This document shows positions 45,960 to 57,640 of a stretch of 64,000 bases of DNA, one piece after another. Numbering within the stretch: the stretch's first letter is position 1; each line of letters starts with the position of its first letter. Under the pieces are notes generated by a model that made no database searches, was not told where the DNA came from, and was given only the letters and a program-made list of their open reading frames with translations. The DNA is from Enoplosus armatus (taxonomy: Eukaryota > Chordata > Actinopteri > Centrarchiformes > Enoplosidae), in contig NC_092203.1 in NCBI RefSeq assembly GCF_043641665.1, positions 9,339,067 through 9,403,066 on the forward strand. Direction: 5' to 3'. The translations under genes were made by a program, and so were the position numbers.

Positions 45960-46282
45960 ACCGCAGGCTTATTTTTCATCCTAATTGTCAGAGCCCTTTG
46001 TCGGGGCGGCCAGAACGTTTGGCATTCTTGACTTCCTGCCAACTCCCTCTCTCAGCGTCTATCTCCCTCACTCCTTCTTCCCGGCCGCTAATGAAAATTT
46101 TCCTTGTTTGTCGTTGCCATGGCGAGGGGATCATTGCCAGACGCGTTGTGTGTTGACACATCTTCTGCTGTGCAATTTGGGACGTAAACACCACGAAGAA
46201 AGGGAGGTTGGCGTCGGCAGATGGGTATTGAGGATGTCTTGAAGGAGGACGGGGGGCTGACGATGACCTCTGACCTCTGATG
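45960..46282. promoter_or_regulatory. Candidate regulatory block ending in a perfect DR1
   Basis: Unique CpG-containing sequence (TCGGGGCGGCC near 46003, TTGCCATGGCG near 46115). It ends with TGACCT-C-TGACCT at 46264-46276, immediately before a (CA)n tract. Confidence 0.38.
46264..46276 (-). promoter_or_regulatory. Perfect DR1 nuclear-receptor element
   Basis: Exact TGACCT-N-TGACCT, the third exact DR1 in the window. Only six bases separate it from the CA microsatellite. Confidence 0.58.
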
Positions 46283-46310
46283 CACACACACACACACACA
46301 CACACACACA
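46283..46310. repeat. (CA)n microsatellite
   Basis: A 28-nt CA run. Confidence 0.95.
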
Positions 46311-47839
46311 GGCAGACGCAGACACAAAAAGATGCAACAAAGCAGTTACATGCATGCACAGCTACGTGCACACACTTCCACACAGATATGTTGCTGATGT
46401 TCTGGAGCTTTTGATCATATCATACGATCTTCCTCAGCAGATGTAGTGAGTTAGCACACTTGTCATGACTTCGTAGATCTTCGTTTATTTTCATTGAATG
46501 TTTATTCTTGACCTTGAACAACTACTGAATGGACTTTGTCAACTCATCTCAAGATGACATTTGCGTGATAAAATAGTATATACAGGCCTTAATGTTTTAT
46601 TCTGGGTTGAGAAAGTTTTTTGTGAGGTTAGATAATTTCCCAGCGAGCTAAAACAACAACAGGTTTTTCTGAGTTGACATTTTGGAGATACGAGGTTTTC
46701 ACCCATCAGTGACACACACAAGCAGACGGTCACACGCACCTCCTCTATTTCCCACAACCATAACCCCTGAATCCCAGCATTCTCCCTCCATTGTTCCTCC
46801 ACTGCTAGTCATTACCATCATAAAGGCTGTGAGGATATGCATGGTTTCATTCACAAAATCATCTCCCAGTGTATGGGCGATGAAATCTAGGGAGGAGTAG
46901 GAAGCGGGAAAAAACTGCCCCAGGAGCAACAACTAAATGAAAACAGCAGTCTCAACCCAGAGCGTGTTCACTCAAGCAGGAACTCCCAGAACAAAGGGGC
47001 TGTTGTGTGTTTTCAACAACCCTGGTGTTGTACGGGGGCCTTGACCTTAGCCGAGCTTGACCCTAACCTGTAAGAGAAGGGGTTGTTTGTTTGGAAATGA
47101 CACATTACACCTCATGTGTTGGACCACAAAGCCGCTGTCAGTCACAGCGCCGCAGAAAATCTTTGATTCTGGGCGTCACTGATACTTTGTCGCTGTGTCG
47201 GGATGTTTTACCTCATGACGGCATTTTCGAAAACCATCCTTAGATACTGAGAAACTCTTCTATGTTATCATCATCGAGGAGTTACTTTGCATTGTAATTC
47301 TGTTCATTGTGTGTTCATGGTAATGAAGGAAGGTGTCACCCAGCGCACCAGTGGCTCATTGATGTGTTTTTAACAGTTTTTGGACAATAACGGAGCACTA
47401 TGGCACTGAGGAGTCATATACAGTATATTAGAATTTGAATACAATGAATATGATCAATTCATTTTGGATTTTTCATGGGATTTGTTGACAATAAGAAAAA
47501 TATAAACTATCGCTGTCCTTATCTGGCAGAAATATGTATAACCTCTGTGAATGACGTCACCTGGTAAACTGTAGTACCTTGCTAGTGTTTTTAGCTGTCG
47601 TCCACTCTACACTGGCGAGCGAGGCTCCCCCACTGCCCTGAAAGACTATGAACATGAGGCGGCACTCAGTGCATGCTGGGCCTTCAGGCCTGCTGGGAAA
47701 CATGGCGAATTTGAACAATGCTTTCCCCCGAGAGAGAAGGAACAGAGAGGATTTGAGCTCGGCCTTCTCACCTTAAGAGCGGAATAAACTGCAAAGAGCC
47801 GAAACAACAAAAAAATCAAGTCAACAATGAGCCAATATG
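46311..47839. other. Intergenic DNA with one perfect CRE
   Basis: The perfect ATF/CREB palindrome TGACGTCA lies at 47552-47559. 47000-47200 is moderately CpG-rich. No exon or known repeat. Confidence 0.45.
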
Positions 47840-48959
47840 GGTGACAAGGCTCTAATTATAAAAATATATCCTGCAGGATATCCCGATTGTTCTGCGCAAC
47901 GCCTATCAACATCCACCTTAAGGAGTTTCAACATCAAGACGTTTATGTGGACTGGCTCCTGCAAGCACTTAGACAAATGCAATTTCAGTTTATCGGGCAG
48001 AACATACTTTAGCAATCATCTCATTTTCCACTTGGTCTCCCTCTCACGTTCCCAATCTATATTATTTTCACATGCCAATATGGTGATCATACAGCTCATC
48101 CACCGGAGGGGAGAGGCATTTGCATGCAGGTTCTCCTGGTGAATGTAGACTGTGCTGTCAGTGCAGGGAGAATAAAGAACACACATGCGCAGGCAGAAAT
48201 ACTTTTGTTTAAATTGTTTTATAAACATATAACGTACTTGTAACATATAGTGTGTACAGTGAACATGCTGTTACTGGTACACAGGATATATGCTTCAATT
48301 TGCATGTCACAGAGATGAACATGCTCATAAACATCACACATACTTAACATACTGTACACATTCACAATGAGTGGAAATAAAAGATAAAATTATAACAACG
48401 ACACATTTTTTAACAAGTCTGAGTTACAGGCTTGGGGTGTCAGGTTTGAAAAATGTAGGTATCACCAGGCAGGGAGGGTGTAATGGAAGACACTATGGAG
48501 CTGCCTTGTGGGAGCGAAAGTCAGAACATCACAGCTTTTGTTGCATCAATTGCTTTTTAATCTATCCGTTGCAAGTTTACTAAATCGCTGAAGTGCCCCT
48601 TTAAGGGAAAATCAGCAGGTAGTTTGCATTTTGAGCAAGAGGACCTGGTTTCCTGCAAGCTGTGGTGGCCATTGTCTTGTTGCAGGTGGAAACGCAGCAA
48701 CGTTTGGATGCATGGGGATATAAATCAGTGAAAATCAGATTAAAGCAATCTGTTATTTTTTACACACACATGGACATGTGTTAAAGCATCAAGGTATAGC
48801 CTGCTCCCATATAAATATGCATATATTATAATCACGCCGACACACACACTGACCTTAGCTATACACAGATCAGTTCATACTACATACTGATGCCCTCACA
48901 GGTACATTCCACATTCACGAAAAACACAACTCTTGCAATAATTAATGGTGAAATGTAGA
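47840..48959. other. Intergenic DNA with two POU octamers
   Basis: Exact octamers at 48118-48125 and 48298-48305. The stretch 48430-48610 ends in CCCCTTTAAGGG and may be part of an old repeat. No gene. Confidence 0.45.
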
Positions 48960-49735
48960 TAATTGCCTTCCACTTCTCTCCCAGCAGCTTCAGCAGGGCT
49001 CCTTTTGACAATCAAACCAGCCCGCTGATTGTTTCAATATGTATGCTTGTTTAAATATTTCACTTGTGATATGTAATATGCAGGCGGAGTACAGCGGTGA
49101 AATGGCCCTCAGATGGTGAGCTTGATTATTAGGGTGCAGTTTTCACTCCTCTCTCCCTTCGGTTTTGCACACCTTGCAGACCTGCGTTTACCGCTGACTT
49201 CTGAATGCCTTTGTTAAAGCAGCCATTTACACCCGCGTCCCGTGAATACATTTCCTCGGGGTGAATTCCATAATTTTTCATGTGCCAACGTGATGGATCG
49301 TCCCGATTTTAGATCCCAACTTTGACAAGCAGCCGAGGAGGGACCACACCACCACGGAGTGGCCTTTGTTTTGCATTGCAGCCCATTTACTGATAGACAA
49401 TAAATCTTCCCCATGCAAATTTTTATCTCCCTTAAGTGTATGATGCTTCCTGAAGGTTAACATGGATTGTGATGGAATTTAGCATTTTAGCCACAAAATG
49501 GTGTCCGTGCCTGTCCTCACCAGGAAATAAGCCATGCAGATAAACTGGCAATACAGTCGGGGATTAGTGACGATGAGTGATTTTATGTTGGTTGTTACAA
49601 TTTGATGGCTCTTCCGCCGTAAATGCTTGAAATAAAACCCATTAAAGTTTTTAGTGTACACTGTCTCTACACTCTCCCGTACTTTTACAAAACCATCTAA
49701 AATTGCCCCTTCAGGATTCCTATGAGCCATTATGC
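48960..49735. promoter_or_regulatory. Long candidate regulatory block
   Basis: Nearly 800 bp of unique sequence without low-complexity interruption. It holds an exact octamer (minus, 49413-49420), GCTTGATTATTAGG near 49119, CACAATCAAAC-type words near 49010 and CCTGCGTTTACCGC near 49181. It is bounded on the right by a GT microsatellite. The length and lack of indel-like low complexity make it the best single enhancer candidate by eye. Confidence 0.45.
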
Positions 49736-49739
49736 ATCA

Positions 49740-49762
49740 TGTGTGTGTGTGTGTGTGTGTGT
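49740..49762. repeat. (GT)n microsatellite
   Basis: A 23-nt GT run. Confidence 0.95.
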
Positions 49763-49789
49763 AGCTATGTGTGCGTGTGATTAAAATGA

Positions 49790-50580
49790 ACCCGCCAGCT
49801 TGAGTACCTGCAACCGACGAGCCTGCGCGCAGAAGGAGGCACAACAAAAGCGGGCGGGCCATTCTCCCTCTGATAAACAGACATAATTCAAATGTCAGCA
49901 TTTGAATGTCATCCTCAAAGAGCCCTCTCCATCAGCGCTCGAGTCATTACAGACGATAGGGGGAGAAAAAAAGGAGGGGGACATTGTTTCATCTGTTTGA
50001 GCTTTCTACCCCTCTAATTATTAAAGCGCCTTTCTTCCTCTCCCCCTCTTTTGAAAGCGCACAGAGGGAGAAAGAGATTAGAAGTATTGTTGCCTTTTGA
50101 CAATTCTATTTCCCCCCCTCCTCTCCTCTCCATACAGGTTGAGTTTTAATTTGTGGCCGTTGAAGAAACAGCGCCCAGATGGCGAGGCACAACTCGTCAT
50201 CCCTCTGTCTATCCTTCCTCTCTACCTTTCTCTCCCTCAGAACCGGCACCGGATAACAAAGCTATGCAGATGAGGCCGAGGCGGCGAGCTCTGGATCGGC
50301 GCCAGAGAGATCGTCTCTCACAATAGCGGGGAACAAATTGATGTGTCCTGCAAACTGTGCCACAGTAGCAGCGGGTTACTCCGCGGCCTGCCAAAACCGT
50401 CAGTCAACCGTGCCAGGCGGTGTGCCCCCGGTGGCAAAGTGAGGACATCAGCTGCTGAGCGATTGCCAGAGGCCTGTGACACAATATGTAGCATCAGTGT
50501 CAACGATGTCATTAGACACAGGACGACGCTGCCAGCAAACTCATTAGCCAGAGTGGAAGTGACCCAACTCTTCGTATAGC
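49790..50580. promoter_or_regulatory. Candidate regulatory block
   Basis: Unique CpG-containing sequence in two parts (49790-49940 and 50220-50570), separated by a purine/pyrimidine-rich stretch. GCATTTGAATGTCATC is near 49898 and GTCATTAGACACAGG near 50507. Confidence 0.35.
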
Positions 50581-50664
50581 CACAACACGAGCAACAAATG
50601 CACTTCTAGAGGATACTTTGAATGCTTTGATAGTTTTCAAGTGCTGTGATTCCTCCCTGTTTGG

Positions 50665-50678
50665 GGGTCATTGGGTCA
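50665..50678 (+). promoter_or_regulatory. DR2 nuclear-receptor element
   Basis: GGGTCA-TT-GGGTCA, an exact direct repeat with 2-bp spacing. DR2 elements are bound by RAR/RXR and some other receptors. Confidence 0.45.
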
Positions 50679-52403
50679 CATTGGTAAGATGAAGCATGCA
50701 TTATAGGACTATAGTGCGGCACGTATTATGCCAAGTGGCATGTCTGCCATCCGGTGCGGAAAGGTTCAGAAAAACATGTGAAAATATACTTGGTGCACTG
50801 CAAAAACTTTAGTGGTACTTTTGTTGGCTTTTGTTCAACTGCAGCATTGAGATGTTGCTTAAATAATGATGTCATATGTTCACAGTTGGGACAAATAAGA
50901 TGTGAGACATTTGAAATGTAGTCTAACAGCGTGTCGCAAATTCTTACTTCAGTACAGTATGTGCTGCAAACTAACTGTCATAGTGTACAGTATTCAGATG
51001 AAGAGCAAAACGTTTACAATTCCACATTAAAAAGTAAAAAAAAGTGATATTTAATCACTGCGTAAGAAGCTGTAACTATAGCTGCGCTCGCTTGCTCGTT
51101 TGCAGATAAAGACATGGATGTTTGGTGGGAGAGAGATTTTTAAAATCCCTTTTCAGTGGAAAGGCCAACTGATCGTGGAGTCATTGGATTAATGTATAAT
51201 TGTCTTTTTGAGCTACAGGACAGTGCAAGTCATGTTTATGATCACCAAAATAATGGTTAATATAATAATAATAATACATTTCTTCTTAAATTGTCTATAA
51301 CAGAGCAACAATATCTTGAATTAAGGAGGCACTTATTACATTTGATTTGAAACCCCCCTCGCCGAAGAGGTTTTGCCGAATTCTTCACTCCTTTGATAGA
51401 AAAGTTTGATCTTAAGGTTCCTCTGATTGATGATACAATTGACATTTTCTCATTGACTGCTTCAACGTGAGAAAACTGACAAATGTGAGCAACCTTGGAG
51501 CAAAAAACAGTCTCTTGGAAGTCCACTGACAGTATATTATTCCAACTCTTCTGAGGAGAGGAGGCTCAACCAGATCATCCAAGCTGGAGACCACATACAG
51601 GCCTGCAGAGACACCAACAGGCCCCTGGAGGGTTCGCCATGTCTCTGCCTCCATCTTTGATGCGTAATGAGTCTCCCCGCTTTCTTACAATCAGCACAAA
51701 TCAATATACATGCAACAAACATGCCTTATCCCCTTCTGATGAATGGCCTAGGTGGGGAGAGACTAAGAGAATGTAGGGGAGGGGGAGGTGGAGGAGGGGA
51801 GGAGAGATAATCATATCTCCACCCTCAGTCAATAAGCCTACGCCTCATTACCAATGCATGAGGGAGGGCTGTGGGGGGGGGGAGGGTAGATGGAGACAGT
51901 ATGCACTCACATACTCACACTGTCATTACCTTAAATTAGCGGCAGAACATGATTATCCCTAACTTAATGCCACTTTGTTCATATGTGAAAACAGTCTGGT
52001 GTCATCCACACCTAATCTGTGCTGTCATTAGCACAAAATAAAATGTCACAGAAGATTTATATTTTGATTAAAATATTCTGTTATGTAGCAGAAGTCGAAA
52101 AATAACTCTCAGTTTGTGTTTTAGCAGAGAAAAAGGTCATAACTGCAAGATGTTCCCTCCCACACGTATTATTATGACTCAAATTGCTCTTTTTGGAGTA
52201 GGAGACAGAGCTTACTTAATTGCAGTGATACAGAATATCATTCATTTTCTGAATCGTCATCACCCACAACCTGACAGCGAACAAAATGATGCGTTCACTG
52301 ACCCCAGAGACGGTGAAATACCGTACAGTGTGTCTTTTTTGGGGGAATTGAGGGTCAGTCATTTAGGTTTTTGTGTTTTCTGTTTTATTTTGTTAATTTA
52401 CTC
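50679..52403. other. Intergenic DNA, no gene seen
   Basis: AT-rich unique sequence with (AAT)n at 51261-51276 and a G-rich tract at about 51775-51890. No exon or known repeat. Confidence 0.5.
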
Positions 52404-52600
52404 TCCCGCCTGTGTGATTGTCTTCAGCTGTCCTGATTATTCCACCTGTATTGCTGGTTCTTGCCTGCTTCTCGTCTGATCTGTTTGGACTGCTTTCCCT
52501 GCCACTGCCTGCCTCACACTCCTGTAAGTCTTTGCCCCTTGCCATCGCTGTACAGATTATAAAGCCCTTCAGCGTTATCCGGGGCTTTATAAATAAAATG
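52404..52600 (+). repeat. Interspersed repeat of unknown family, short copy, with terminal hairpin
   Basis: TCCCGCCTGTGTGATTGTC opens the copy, then TTCTTGCCTGCT, GATCTGTTTGGACTGCTTTC and CACTGCCTGCCTCAC. All occur in the same order at 60321-60600, where about 140 bp more separates the first two. An 11-bp perfect inverted repeat (TTATAAAGCCC 52557-52567, GGGCTTTATAA 52582-52592) and an AATAAA at 52592-52597 follow. Family not recognised; possibly a retroelement 3' end. Confidence 0.7.
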
Positions 52601-52829
52601 TAACCTCCCAAATTCTGTTGGACTGAAAGAAATTCATGTTTAAACTCCACCAAATCTTCAAAAAACATAAGTTATACACGTTCTTTGACTGATTGTGCAC
52701 CAGATTTAGGAGGAGTCAACATTTTGGGTGACGTGGAGGTTCATTAGGCCTTCTTTGGCCTCCATCCCTTCTAGTGTTGCTTCATCTCTTCTCTTTGCCT
52801 TGAACCACAGATCCTCCAAGATCAGGGTT
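52601..52829. other. Intergenic DNA, no gene seen
   Basis: No features recognised. Confidence 0.5.
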
Positions 52830-53110
52830 TAAGCTTTCACAGCTTCCGTGGGCCATCTCTCCTGAGGCTTTAAGGGGGCCGCCAAGTCCCCCCAAAGGGC
52901 CACTGATCCTGAGGGTCCCCAGAGTTCGCCTAATTCAGCCAGATTGACAGATACTAATAGCGTGGATGCCTCTCATCCCATGGAGACGGCCTTCTAGGGC
53001 AGAGAGCCGAGGGGAGACCAGGAAACTGGCCAACTAGCGGCTGACTTATTAGCGAGATTGGCCAGCCTGTACGCTGCTGTGGGGTGCTGCGCTGATATGC
53101 AAATGTCACG
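52830..53110. promoter_or_regulatory. Candidate regulatory block with octamer
   Basis: Unique balanced sequence with TTCGCCTAATTCAGCC near 52925, ACTAATAGCGTGG near 52953 and an exact minus-strand octamer at 53097-53104. No low complexity until the pyrimidine tract that follows. Confidence 0.4.
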
Positions 53111-53290
53111 TTGTCTTCTTCTCCATTCCCTCCTCCCAGCCCTCCATCCATCGCCTACTCCTATCTTCCATGCCGCCCTTTGCTCCCTCCTCTTCCCTCC
53201 CTTCATCACCTCTACCGCTCCTCTGCTTCACTTCCACCCTCATCACTTCGTCCACTCCCTCTCTCTTCCCCTCCCTCCTCCCTGAAGGGC
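53111..53290. repeat. Pyrimidine-rich tract
   Basis: About 180 nt of C/T-rich DNA. The three overlapping frames of Ser/Pro/Leu are artefacts. Confidence 0.7.
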
Positions 53291-53480
53291 AGGTCCCCCT
53301 CCTAATTGATCTGTGGAGATTTCGGCTAACCTTCTTCCTCGTGCAAAGAGAGATGAGAGAGCAGAGATTAGAGGTGGAAAAAGGGGAGGAGACAAGAAAG
53401 ATGGATGGGTACTCTTCACGCCACTGCTGATATAGTAAGCCTACGATGCAGCAGATCCATTATGTAAACAATGTGGAAAA
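53291..53480. other. Intergenic DNA, partly purine-rich
   Basis: CTAATTGATCTG near 53301, then A/G-rich. Weak evidence for anything functional. Confidence 0.4.
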
Positions 53481-53865
53481 AAATGTTTTTTAATAAGTGG
53501 CCACTGTGTTCTTGGCTTTTTATGAACGTATTTGTTTCCTCGGATTTGGCTGGAATATGAATTGGGCTCTATAGCAATAACATCTCATTATTATGAGAGA
53601 AGAGGGCGATTTAAGCTCAAACGCTCGACTGTTAATAAACAAAAGAGGAAGGAGAGAAAGAAAAGAGATGAAAGACACTGAGGATGTCCCTGAACAGCTC
53701 TGGCTTTTGCCCCTTTAGAAACCAGTGAGGTGATAAGCGGAACCATTATCCAGGCGATCGATGAAGGGGGGACCGTGATTAATGTCACCCCGAGCTTGCA
53801 TGTCCCAGGGCGAGGCCACAGGGACTACTACTGTCCCCTCTCAATACACTGCTAACAGTGGCTCA
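53481..53865. promoter_or_regulatory. Candidate regulatory block with PBX/HOX-type site
   Basis: TGATTAAT at 53776-53783. CpG-containing unique sequence from 53715 to 53860, including GGCGATCGATG near 53754. Confidence 0.36.
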
Positions 53866-54479
53866 TAACAGGCTTTATGGACAAGCCAATTACTGTACTG
53901 TTGCTTTATGGTGGAGGATTTACTTTGAGCTTCCTCTTAGACGTCTTCATACCGGCTGCTTAAGGATTCTCTCCAGTTTCTCCATCTTTTTCAACTCTAA
54001 TCAGTTTCCCACTCCTTTTAGATTTTCTGTTCCACAGCAAAGACTTTAGAAATTAGTATAATCGATGATATTGTTGCTTATTGTTGAATTTGGCACAAAA
54101 TCTGCTGAATTGCTTTAAGGCACAAAACATCACAAGGACACAAGATGGAGTTCTTTCAGCAGCAATGGAGCTAAAACGTCTCACCCGCCCTCACAAGAGT
54201 AAAAAAACATGTCAAAAGCAAATGAGAAATGTTATTAGTCATTTATTTTAGTAAAGCAAAAGAGAAAAGTATTTTGTTCTGTGTGTGGAGGTCTGGGTCC
54301 TGTGTTTAGTTGCCTAACTCAACCAATACCTTACCCATAGTGTATTTGCCATGACATGAATATTCACTGACCACGCCATAGGGTTAGACGCAACCTTTTA
54401 CTGTGTACATTTGCCACAAACCCGTCCATCCACCTCTCTGCCTTCCACTCAGCTATCTTCAGCGTCACTCAGTGATCAG
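53866..54479. other. Intergenic DNA, no gene seen
   Basis: AT-rich unique sequence. Nothing recognised. Confidence 0.5.
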
Positions 54480-55335
54480 AGCCCGGCTCTCTCCTCTCTT
54501 TCCATGCAGCTATTATTTACAGGATTAGAGTGGTGGAGATCTTAGCTCGAACACTCCTCTACTGAGAGTGGAGAAAAAAGACAGGCAAATTACCAGCTAA
54601 TGGACCACCGGGCACTAATATCTAAATCCCCAATCTGTCTGTAATTGCTGCAAAATGCTCCGGCTTGTGCTTTATGGGAGACTTCTAAGCGACCCCCCCC
54701 CCCCTCCTCTCTTTCGTTCCTTTCCTTGCTTTATTAAAGCAACAAGGAACAGGGGAAGGGAAAAAAACGAGTAGTGCTCTCATTTTCCCTTTGAGTCCTT
54801 CCACTTTCCCCGGTGGAATCCCCAAGACATCATTAACGTCTCTCCTCTCTTTCATATCTCGACAGAAAGAGAGTGAAGTGACCGTCCCGCAGCTGGCTGT
54901 CTTCCTTCCTCCGCCGTCTTCCCCTCCGTCGAGGAGCGAGTGATTAATTTCCTTGTGAGGAGAGATAGAGAGTGGGAGAGCGAGAGGGAGAGCTCTGTTT
55001 GAAAGGTGCTTTATTTGCATTAGCATTCATAATTACTTAATGACGAATCAGATATGGTTCATTGCGACTAAGTGCAGAAACAAGCTGTCGGAATCATGTA
55101 TTTCAATTAGAATACCACTAAAACATGGTCCTCAATGACCGTCCAATATAAGGAGGACTTTATTTATTTAGCTGGGGAATTATTATACGGGGACGAGAAG
55201 GCCGTTTCATCCTCCGTCAAAGCACAAGAAGACAATGTTCTAATTAAAACAGGAGTGTAAAGCATTGAAGTCCTGTTAGGAATGTAGAAATAATTAGAGA
55301 AGAACGGCGTGGGTTACCAGACTGGGCCAGGCAGC
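54480..55335. promoter_or_regulatory. Long candidate regulatory block with PBX/HOX-type and POU sites
   Basis: TGATTAAT at 54941-54948 and the octamer ATTTGCAT at 55013-55020, followed directly by TAGCATTCATAATTACTTAA. TAAT words are frequent throughout 55020-55300. A C12 run (54693-54704) and purine/pyrimidine stretches interrupt the left half. The right half, 54930-55300, is the stronger part. Confidence 0.42.
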
Positions 55336-57389
55336 CAAGCAGTTAAGGTAACACCTTTTGTCACAGTATCCCAGTGGCATTTTCATGATATTTCGTAGTA
55401 TTTAACTGATCATATCTTTCACTGACACTATGTTTAAAAAATGACTGTAGTGCCTACATGAATAGAAAGGTTATGGTGAAGCAACTCGCTGGAAACCAGT
55501 AAAATAAATTAAACTTGTATGTGATACTCTTCCTCCTAACCCAGACTACACACAGCTAGCTCTTGCTGGTCGTGAGAAATTATTAAAGATCAATTATTAA
55601 CCAAAATAGCTAAAACTCCAGCATTGACCACAGAGGCTCCCAAACATTTGCAATATTCTTGGGAACATGGCAACAGCATGAGTTGTCTTACCTTCTTCTT
55701 CCTCACCAGATTCTCTGCAAAACTGTCTGTTACCTTATTGAAATCCAGGGCTTTGACCACTATGTTAGATGCTAATAGTGAAGTATACACCATGAAGATC
55801 AATGTCAGGCTGAAAGGACTCTATTTGCATATAAAAAAAGGTAGTTAAACTGAATTTAGTTTGGTCTGCTACAGTAATAACGTCACTCCATGAAGACCTG
55901 GTCTCTGGATCAACACGGTTTCCTGCTAGAAGATGGACTACAGCTAGTAGGCTTGTTTTTAATACAGGACCCCATTTCCGATAGTATCTTTAGGTGGATC
56001 CAAGGAGCCCGCAAAACTTGCAATGCTTCCAAAATAAGAACAAGGAAAAGTCCTTCACAACAAAGTAACTTCTCTTTCTCCTATCACAGTGTGCAAAAAG
56101 TGCCTCCTTTGCAATATCCCTTTTAATCAAGCCAAGCCACAATAGGAGACAGCAGGAAGCGTGTGTAAATAATGCATTAATAACCATCCCATCCACACTC
56201 CCGGAGGCAGCGCCGGCACGTAGGGAGTTTAAATATCTCTAAGGGATACCTTCATCTGAAAAGTGCTCAGCGCTCTGCTCAGAGCCTCTGCTGGAAAGAA
56301 AGGGAAAAAAAATTCAAACTAATTGTGAGGGGTTCAATGGCAGTTCAACATGGAGTGCACTTTCCAAGGCCTCGGCAGAGAGCGATGGAGGATGGCCGAT
56401 CATGTCCGCATCGCCCTCGTTGACGGCTATTTTAGAGGGTTGTCACCTTTGACGATGAGCTATTACAATGGTTTTCAAACTTTTTTTCCTCTTGATACTG
56501 AAAATAACAGAAAACACTACTTCTCTTCATGTAGCTATATTAATACGTGCAGAGACTTCTGCAAAGACAGAGGTCAACCTCTTACTGTCAGTTTTGAAGT
56601 GTGATTGGTCAAAAGATAGATAATATGTACGGTATACTCTCAGTATGCAGAAACAGCTGTTAGGAATCTCAACACGGTGTAAACAATATGCAAATCAGCT
56701 TTGTGAAAAATATATATGCGCCACTATATTGGTTTAACTAGTTAATATTTCACTGAATACTCTATATTGGGCCATACTGTGCATACCAAACGCACTTGTT
56801 TGGTGTTGAACCAGAGTGTGCTGGCCTTGCCTTTCTTCCAGGAGCCTTGATGAGAAGCCCAATCAATGTGTTGAAACCTCAACCAGTGCTACTTCTAATC
56901 CGATACTGTTTATGTGTGCTGCAGTCGATAGCCTGTAACCTTGGACATGGGCGCGGGCGGCTCTTTGCCTCACTTCACCGCTGTCATCGTGCAAAAACCT
57001 CATAACTGCAATTTTTGCCCGGTTTTCATGTTTTCACCTCAGTTGAAAGAGCACAGGATCTGCTGCGGGATGAGAGGAATCTCAAGCGTCTTGGGTTCAC
57101 GAAGCTCTTTCAAAGTCAATCGGGGCGACGTCGAAAACACGCTGTCATCGCGGTAAAACCGAGGCGGTTTCTCTGAGTTGCTGAAAACTTGACATTTTAG
57201 AAGTACAAGGTTTTTCGCCTACAGCGGTGATATAGTATCCTGCTGTGGAAGCCTTGTGTGTGAATGAGAACATCTGGTCGGAGAGGGAGAGTGTGTGTGT
57301 GTTTGCGAACAGCTGCGTGTTCGTGTACACAATGACACAAACCCACTCAATCCCTGCCAAATCTTTGGTATATGAAACCCCTCATACAA
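55336..57389. other. Intergenic DNA, no gene seen
   Basis: AT-rich to mixed unique sequence. Exact octamers lie at 55823-55830 (plus) and 56688-56695 (minus). A zinc-finger-like frame near 56940-57156 was rejected as chance. No repeat family recognised. Confidence 0.45.
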
Positions 57390-57640
57390 GTCCCCCCAGT
57401 GGTCCCATTCAACACGGGGTGCAGCGGGCGCCTCGGCTCGCCACCAACGGAGACCCTCTGCCAGTGTTAAGCCCTTTTAATGACTGGATTTCCTCCCGAT
57501 TGCCAAGTTCCCGTGTAATTGCTTGATGGTCAGCCCGGTGCCGTGCCAGAGCCGGGGGGAGCGCTTGGCAGTCGGTTTGGTGTTGGCTTGGACAAGGGTG
57601 AGCAGAAATAGCTGCAGCGGAAGCTTTCGGAGTCGCCGTT
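57390..57640. promoter_or_regulatory. Candidate regulatory block with NFI half-sites
   Basis: TGCCAAG (57501-57507), CTTGGCA (57564-57570) and TTGGC (57583-57587) are nuclear factor I half-sites. The sequence is unique, GC-rich and retains CpGs. Confidence 0.36.

Noticed and set aside
24971..53632. Shared 13-mer ACGCTCGACTGTT at about 24971 and 53620
   Set aside because: Flanks do not align, and shared 13-mers are expected by chance in 64 kb.
56941..57156. CNFCPVFMFSPQLKEHRICC resembles a C2HC zinc finger
   Set aside because: The Cys-to-Phe spacing is one residue short of the C2H2 consensus, there is only one unit and no flanking linker or partner finger. Most likely chance.
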